DNA of 64,000 nucleotides. It comes from Litoditis marina. Taxonomy: Eukaryota; Nematoda; Chromadorea; Rhabditida; Rhabditidae. Shown here one piece after another: positions 58,350 through 64,000 of the stretch. Position numbers and translations under genes: made by a program. The notes beneath the pieces were generated by a model. It saw nothing but the letters and a program-made list of their open reading frames with translations, was not told the origin of the DNA and made no database searches. Within the stretch, counting starts at the first letter, position 1. Every line of letters starts with the position of its first letter. The stretch is taken from the NCBI GenBank assembly GCA_964036275.1, contig OZ038434.1, positions 38,463,279 to 38,527,278 on the forward strand, written 5' to 3'.

Positions 58350-58827
58350 TAATTAGGTATGAAAAGTGAGTATTATGGTGGATTCCTAGTGAATATCAGT
58401 AATTTGTACATTTTCACTTACGGAAAGTGCATTTTTCTTGTATTTGTATTATATTTTCATGGACTTCCTTGAAATTTGTGGAGGCAGGTATACCACTAAT
58501 GGCTATGAAGTGTCATTCATCTTCCCGCTCATTAATTTCATACTTTTTTGATACAAGATCAACTGAATAATGATATTTTGAGATAGAATGCTCTACAGAG
58601 AATCAAGATAAGTTGAATTCCTCTCTTCGTTGATTGATCGATTTCAGGATTTCTTTGGCGAAAGACCAACTGTATGATACTTTAGAGAGAAAATTTTATA
58701 CAGAAAAACGACTTGAACGTGTGTCGTAGAGGATTTTTACACCTGGAAGACTACAAGCTATTATAGAATAGCGAAGCAATTTTCAAATCTACGGAAATGT
58801 GACTGACTTTCTAGTGCTTGAAAACAT

Positions 58828-59031
58828 ATGAACCTAAATAGTCGATTAATACTGGGGTATCTCTGGAGTATTTACGAGATGCTCGTTCTTGAATACCAAT
58901 GGAAAATATCCGAATTCTTAGCTCCATTCTTCAAAACCATACCGGAGAAACATACATCTCTGTCAATAAGAAGAAGAACCTTACATTACGAGATCACCTG
59001 TTGTGACCTCTCCACTCCGGTAGTTTGGTGA
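58828..59031 (+). CDS. Small unknown ORF ending in the 40-bp motif, right arm
   Basis: Same 67-residue product as 56869-57072, with the AATAAA after the stop also kept (about 59,050). It is identical between arms although neighbouring ORFs have diverged, which may hint at constraint or at recent conversion. Confidence 0.4.
   Translation: MNLNSRLILGYLWSIYEMLVLEYQWKISEFLAPFFKTIPEKHTSLSIRRRTLHYEITCCDLSTPVVW
58983..59030. other. Recurrent 40-bp motif, copy 6
   Basis: TACGAGATCACCTGTTGTGA, then CCTCTCCACTCCGG. Mirror of copy 3. Confidence 0.7.
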
Positions 59032-59259
59032 TGGAAGTAACGTTTGCATTAATAAAGTAAAGAATTGTGCCTGAAAAGTTGACTTTTTTCTTTCTTGAAA
59101 GCCTGACAAGCCACAAGCATGCTTGGCTTGCAAATATAATTTTCCTATTTTTTTGAGTTTTCAAAGTAGCTTAAGACACTCTCAAGGAATGTCATCAAAT
59201 CATACTTTCGAGCCGATGTATCATCATCTTTTCTCTGCTGTGTTTCTTGAAAAAAGACT

Positions 59260-60900
59260 ATTACCTAAGTTTTGGCGATGACACTAGAGAAATACTATGG
59301 ACTTACACATCGAAAATGTCCTTATAGGGGGCGAGAGAAACGAATTATGACGGATTTATGGAATATGAGAATGAATTATGGCTTCTGAAAGTGCTCGACA
59401 GCTTTTGGGAAAGTGCTCGATGGCTTTGGGAAAGTGCTCAATAGCTTTGGCAAAGTGCACTTTGCCTACAGGGCAGTAAATTTTCATTTTTAGGGCATGC
59501 ATTTGCACGATATTTACTGAAAAATGCGCGACTCGTAATAATATTAGGAAGACCGAGTAGAGATGGACAGTTTTTGTGTACATTTAGACTAATTTATGAC
59601 TCTACTATTCGAAAGGGGAGAATCTAGAAAAATGCTTTCTGGCTCGGTAATTACACACGGTTTGGAAGAAAACATGAAATTCCAGGGTTTTTTACTGATA
59701 TTTTCGGGAAATGAGTGCATTCTACAATGAAAATGCCTATACCTGGTGCAAACTACATTAATTATAGTGAATTACGACAGTGTATAATGACTTTTCAACC
59801 GTATTCAAGGGCCTCACACATACAAGTGTGCCCATATATGACTGCCGAAAGAACGACGTATAGCAAATTAATGGTGTACAAAGAAATAATATCACTTTTT
59901 TTGAGAAATACTTCATGGAATTACACATCAAAAATGCTCTATCTACTGAGCGTTTATGTGATAAAGTAGATTGTCAGACAAGTCTGCGACTGATCAGAAG
60001 ATCGTGGAAGTCTAGTAGCTGTTTTGATACAGATTTCACTTCCTAGAATATGCTTTCCGTCCCGGTATCTACACACTGTTTGAAAAAATCCAGGGAAATT
60101 CCAGGTTTTTACTAATACTTTTGAAAAAAACGAGTACCTGACGCATTAAAAATGCCCAAAACGTTGTGAACGAAATGATCTATAGGAAAATTTTCAGTCT
60201 ACGACGCATATATTATGACTTTTCAACCGTATTTAATGGCCTTACACATACAAATTGCCTAAGTATGTAGGCCAAAAGGAGGAATTATGGCGAAATATGG
60301 GTATATGAAACTAATATCACTTTTATATTCACGGAATTCCACATCGAAAATGTCCTTATATGTGGCGAGAGAAACGAATTATAATGAATTTTTGGGATAT
60401 GAGAGTGTATTATGGCCTTCTGAAAGTGCTCGACAGCTTTGGGAAAGTGCTCGACAGCTTTGGGAAAGTGCTCAATAGCTTTGAGAATGTGAATTTTGAC
60501 TATTGGGAAGTAAATTTTTAGAGCGTACACTTGCACGATTTTCATTCAGAAATGTGCGATTTGTACTATTATTAGGAATATCGTAGTGGAGATTTTTTGT
60601 GTATACACTAATTTATACATCTTTCAAAGTCATTTCATTCAAAACTTACATTCGAAATTATGTGTACGGAGAAGCACTCTTCCGTGGAGGAAATATTTTT
60701 ACCTCACACAGTGCATTGACCACAATAGGCGCGGCATAAACCAATTATAGCGAGTTTCTACTCTATAAAAGTGTATTATGACCTATTAAAAGTAGTGGAT
60801 AGCTGTAGGAAAATGCATTTTGACTCTGTAATTTGAGTTTTTTCAGGCATGCATTGGCACGTTTTTGAAATGAGATGATACAGTTTTGAATGGTTTTGTG
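59260..60900. repeat. Degenerate tandem repeats with 21-bp sub-repeats, right arm
   Basis: Mirror of 55,000-56,640, with GAAAGTGCTCGACAGCTTTGG sub-repeats at about 59,390-59,450 and 60,420-60,480. One difference between the arms is CCC to CTC in the KIHIPKA/KIHILKA codon. Confidence 0.7.
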
Positions 60901-60959
60901 CTTAGATCGGAGTTCATGTGATTAAATTGAACGCAGTTTAAATAATACATCAATACAAC

Positions 60960-61406
60960 TTGTCAGAGTCGATTGATCATTTAAATATCCTATTCTGTTG
61001 TGAGCGGTCGGTTATGCATTCTCTCTGTGCTACTTATTGTACCCTATGTGACAAGTTTTTCTCATCCAAACAGAGAAGACTATCCCACATAAACACACAT
61101 CATTCCGGAATAGAAGTTCCTACATTGGATCTCTCTCCCAAAGACTTTATCACTCGCTTTAAGAACCACCCTTCTTATCTCAAACGTATACATGCTGACT
61201 CCTCTAGTATCGTGAACACTCAAATTTTGAAGACGGAAAACGATGTCAATGCTCCAACGATTGCTACTTCACCGGAAAGGAAAGAAGAAACCGTGCTGGT
61301 TGATCTTCCTGACAAAATAAAAAGAAATGAAATTGATGCTACTTCATCTGAGAAGAATACTAATTTTGATACCAAATTTATAACTTATGTATACTATTCC
61401 AAATAA
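60960..61406 (+). CDS. C2H2 zinc-finger protein, right-arm copy
   Basis: 148 codons from the ATG at 60,960. One C2H2 finger at residues 27-47 (C27, C30, H43, H47), with extra Cys at 13, 14 and 23 before it. Residues 50-148 are polar and probably disordered (DLSPKDFITRF, SSIVNTQILKTE, SPERKEETVLVDLP). Length and layout match the left copy; a changed base at the end extends it by six residues. The 40-bp motif follows about 90 bases downstream. A single-finger protein of this size could be a nucleic-acid-binding or regulatory protein of the element. No specific family recognised. Confidence 0.6.
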   Translation: MSESIDHLNILFCCERSVMHSLCATYCTLCDKFFSSKQRRLSHINTHHSGIEVPTLDLSPKDFITRFKNHPSYLKRIHADSSSIVNTQILKTENDVNAPTIATSPERKEETVLVDLPDKIKRNEIDATSSEKNTNFDTKFITYVYYSK

Positions 61407-61495
61407 ATATTCTAGATATGGCTTGTTTTCTGGGCAATTGAAAAAAACTGTGATTGATAGTTTGAGCAGTAAAAGAGAATGAATGAAAAACGGAC

Positions 61496-61536
61496 ACTAC
61501 GAGATCACTTGTTGTGACCGCTCCGTTACCGAACGT
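61496..61536. other. Recurrent 40-bp motif, copy 7
   Basis: CTACGAGATCACTTGTTGTG, then ACCGCTCCGTTACCG. Mirror of copy 2. Confidence 0.7.
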
Positions 61537-62244
61537 TTGTGTGTTGTAAATTTAAAATGAGCGTTTGTAAGTTTTGCGTATTTTCTATGAAAACTATTAA
61601 ATTTTAGGCGTGTTAAGATCAGTATGTCTTCATTACGCTTCGTAATTATGCGGAACTCAATCCTAGTGGTGGGTTTTTCATAAAATTTCTGCTAGAGAGA
61701 TATTTTGCAGAGCAAGAGAGTATAAAGAGATTAGAGGGTCATAGAGATTCTTCATAGGCATGTACTTGGATATGTAGAGCCGATTTCGATGATTTTCCTG
61801 AAAATATGTAACCAGTCACAATACATATTCAAAAAAACCCGTAAAGTGATGCACAATGAACTGAGTTGTTTCACACTTTGTTCATACCTGGCTTCAAGGT
61901 CTTCTGTTGTTATCCCGTTAAGTGTATTTTACTGAATTTTAGAGTGTTTCTCTCATCGAATTCTGGGCACATTTTTGAATGTTGTTTTTGAATTCTAATC
62001 AACAATGAGTTTCTAGGCATTTCAAACTCTTTCAGAGTGAACTCACTTGACCGGGATTTTTTGAAGCGGTACTGAAGATAAAAACTAGACACATTCATGA
62101 AAAAGCACGTATTTTTTAATGGCAAACGGCTTTTCGAAGGTGATTTCCACTTCAAAAATAAAGTCTAACACATGTTGCACCTAAAACACATGCAAACCAC
62201 AAGTCTTAATGGTATCTGCTCTATGACGCAAAAGTCGCAAAAGA

Positions 62245-62487
62245 ATGTTTCTTAATGAATGTTTCTTAAGCCGTGTAACTTTCACCCGTACAACGAAAAG
62301 AGGTCGTGGCAGTTTCCCCAATGTCCAAGGTAAAGTGGTATTAAGGATGTGCAGAGATACCTGGATTACCAAAAAGAAAAACATAATTTTGGAACACTAT
62401 GAAGTGGATAAAAGTTCTCGAAATATTGAACACGTAGGAGCTCATTCAATAGCACAAGTGGTTTTTTTTCTTGGCCGACGACACTAG
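62245..62487 (+). CDS. Small unknown protein, right-arm copy
   Basis: 80-codon ORF matching 53425-53694 (TKRGRGSFPNVQGKVV, DTWITKKKNIILEHYE). An extra T near 62,465 changes the frame after VVFF, so it ends GRRH while the left copy runs on. One of the two has lost the original C-terminus. Basic; role unknown. Confidence 0.4.
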   Translation: MFLNECFLSRVTFTRTTKRGRGSFPNVQGKVVLRMCRDTWITKKKNIILEHYEVDKSSRNIEHVGAHSIAQVVFFLGRRH

Positions 62488-62663
62488 ATGCGTCGCGTTC
62501 CGGTGTGCTTTGTGAATGTCATGTCTGCTTATTTACGTTCCTACTCACGTACACTCTCATGTCTGAATCTTAGTCGAGAAGGCTAAATCAAAAAATTTGC
62601 TTGAGGTTTCCGAACTTTCTTCATGGTTCTGACTCAATTGGCGAAATAGTGTTAAAACGTATT

Positions 62664-62703
62664 CTACAAGGGCACTTCGCGTGACCTCTCCGTTCCCGAA
62701 TGG
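62664..62703. other. Recurrent 40-bp motif, copy 8
   Basis: TACAAGGGCACTTCGCGTGA, then CCTCTCCGTTCCCG. Mirror of copy 1 with one base changed. Confidence 0.7.
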
Positions 62704-63005
62704 TTTAGTGTTGATATTAAATTTATATGATTTTGTATTTTTTGTGGTGTAGACATCCCATTTCTGAGTTGAAATTTCGTTAAAGCTATCTTACTCGACA
62801 ATTCAAATTGTGCAATGGTTTTTGATGTGTGCTCGTGAAAATAGAACAACGGGAGTTTTCACCAAGGCTGGGGGAACTCGATGATTGAATGGAACATCGT
62901 TTTTTTCTGGCCGAGATATTAGTTCCATCAAGCGCAATCATATTTTTGCATATGTATCAAAAACAGAATAGAGGTGAAATATTTATTACAAACTATAATA
63001 TTACT

Positions 63006-63605
63006 TCAATAGCATCTTTGTATGTAGAAATTCTCGTTACAGTTCGGACAGTCGACCTTCCGAACGCAAGTTTCAGTGCATCCTTTGCGACGGCAGTGAA
63101 TACACATGGGTGTACACTTGTGACGATCTGCTCTCAAATACGTTTTGTAGCAGTCTTTGCACAATGTTTTTCCAATAGTGGTCCTATTGGGTGTGAATAC
63201 ATCGAAGTGACCGTTGAAACAGGCAATGAACATCTTTTTGGGGGCAGTAGTATTACTTTCCCATTTCAATGAATAGACTTTGGCGGGAGGAACACGGTGA
63301 TATAGTTGAATATGATAGCGAGGCATTTTTGCAGCAATTTTTTCGAGATCATCCATCCCAAAGACGGGTTTATCGGCCGGGATTTCACATCTTTCAAGAA
63401 GTTCGAGAGCTGTCGTGTTCCATGTTGCAGGACGCTTTCTCAAATAACATTGCTTCTGGCGTATTCTTTCCCCATCAACTGGATCAGTGGCAAACTTTGA
63501 ATCGGATAATAGTTTCGAAATTGTCACGGCAAAGGAAAGAGATAGACGAGTTGAAGAAGGAAAAACGGCTTTAATTTTCAATTCACAGTCAAAAAGGGAC
63601 GACAT
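63006..63605 (-). CDS. PolB-finger-like protein (Maverick/Polinton-type N-terminal region only), right arm
   Basis: 199-residue intact ORF. Residues about 60-148 (ALELLERC, FGMDDLEKIAAKM, YHIQLYH, KKMFIACFNGHFDVF) and the Cys/His cluster at 149-198 (C149, C152, H162, C164, C168, C171, C176, C180, C186, C189, C198) resemble, in spacing and order, the region preceding the exonuclease domain in protein-primed type B DNA polymerases of Maverick/Polinton elements. The family is usually over 1,000 residues. Here the protein stops right after the last finger Cys, with no exonuclease or polymerase motifs, and the left copy has an AATAAA nearby. It is either a truncated relic or a finger-only protein. 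A promoter-like repeat lies upstream at 63,660-63,800. The family link is from memory of motif layout, not a search. Confidence 0.55.
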   Translation of the reverse strand: MSSLFDCELKIKAVFPSSTRLSLSFAVTISKLLSDSKFATDPVDGERIRQKQCYLRKRPATWNTTALELLERCEIPADKPVFGMDDLEKIAAKMPRYHIQLYHRVPPAKVYSLKWESNTTAPKKMFIACFNGHFDVFTPNRTTIGKTLCKDCYKTYLRADRHKCTPMCIHCRRKGCTETCVRKVDCPNCNENFYIQRCY

Positions 63606-63659
63606 GTTGATATGAACGTAGGTGTGCTGAATGACTATTTACGTATTTCTGGCCTGGTA

Positions 63660-63800
63660 CTTGTTGAATTGACCAATCACAGGCCTTGGCCACACCCCTT
63701 TTGATCATGCCTATCTCTTTCGAATCTCGCCTGGTTGTTTCGTAGGTGATGAACTGACCAATCACAGGCCTTGACCACGCTCCTCTTGATCCTATCTCAG
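63660..63800 (-). promoter_or_regulatory. Tandem promoter-like block, right arm
   Basis: Mirror of 52,135-52,270. Two CCAAT boxes (TGACCAATCACAGGCCTTGG at about 63,670 and TGACCAATCACAGGCCTTGA at about 63,756) about 86-90 bp apart, each followed by a CCACxCC-type box. They lie 60-190 bp upstream of the intact finger ORF's ATG. Confidence 0.5.
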
Positions 63801-64000
63801 CATTTTCGTAATTGCAAGACTGGTCAATTCAATGTCACCCCATAAGCGTCTATATAGCGTATTATTTCGTATAAGCGAATCGGTTAGTACAAGGTCACTC
63901 TCGAAATAACGAACATCTATTTCGAAAACCGGAAAAATTTCGCAATAATCAAAATACATGGACTACCAACTCGCGGTCGCATATTCTGCTGTGCAAGATC

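Larger units (their letters stand above)
57999..64000. repeat. Giant palindrome, right arm (continues past window)
   Basis: Reverse complement of 51,923-57,900. The window ends inside it at GTGCAAGATC, which pairs with 51,923, so at least a further 350 bp of mirror sequence is expected if the element ends at 51,567. This arm is the better preserved: its finger-gene ORF and the 72-codon ORF are intact where the left arm is broken. Confidence 0.93.

Noticed and set aside
51923..64000. Palindrome as a pure assembly artefact
   Set aside because: The arms differ by indels and point changes, including a 12-bp duplication and about 70 missing bases, and there is an asymmetric 98-bp spacer. A simple mirrored read or contig would be identical. 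Long reads are still needed.

Overview
The window looks like nuclear DNA of a free-living nematode, most likely a Caenorhabditis-like species. The reasons are short introns with TTTTCAG or TTTCCAG acceptors and GTATGT/GTAAGT/GTGAG donors, AT-rich non-coding DNA, many small inverted-repeat transposons, and exons matching the C-terminal coiled coil of the RabGAP TBC-11 (RABGAP1/RABGAP1L family). No rRNA, tRNA or CRISPR array was recognised. All exon calls come from reading splice sites and phases by eye; none has transcript support.

Positions 1 to about 51,566 are three head-to-tail copies of one segment. Copy I is 1 to 20,150, copy II is 20,150 to 42,366 and copy III is 42,366 to 51,566. A full copy runs: a 151-bp satellite array (A); the tbc-11 3' part on +, with an alternative membrane-tail exon; unknown genes on - (called Z and Y here); a block of inverted-repeat elements; a set of + exons; a 156-bp satellite array (B); a short terminal exon pair; and the next A array. 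Copy II lacks gene Z. It also has a 2.7-kb insertion in satellite B that carries a 130-bp tandem repeat with two TGACGTCA palindromes per unit. Copy III has lost the 5' half of the tbc-11 part, and its A array abuts the middle of the gene. A palindromic transposon sits in the same coding exon of tbc-11 copies I and II.

From about 51,567 to the window end there is a second, unrelated domain: a giant near-perfect palindrome. Its arms are about 6 kb (51,923-57,900 and 57,999-64,000) around a 98-bp asymmetric spacer, and the right arm continues past the window. Each arm carries mirror copies of several small genes. One encodes a Cys-rich protein resembling the N-terminal finger region of Maverick/Polinton-type protein-primed DNA polymerase B, without the polymerase. 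Another encodes a C2H2-finger protein. The rest are small unknown ORFs. A tandemly repeated promoter-like block precedes the finger gene. A conserved motif of about 40 bp occurs four times per arm, eight in all, at or near the ends of the small ORFs. I read this domain as a decayed or derived virus-like (Maverick-related) or foldback element next to the segmental array. It is the best candidate for something undescribed here.

The main uncertainties are which tbc-11 copy, if any, is functional, how the transposon-split exon is spliced, the reading frames of the 14-20 kb and 35-42 kb exons, and whether the palindrome is a native element or partly an assembly effect. Differences between its arms argue against a simple assembly artefact.
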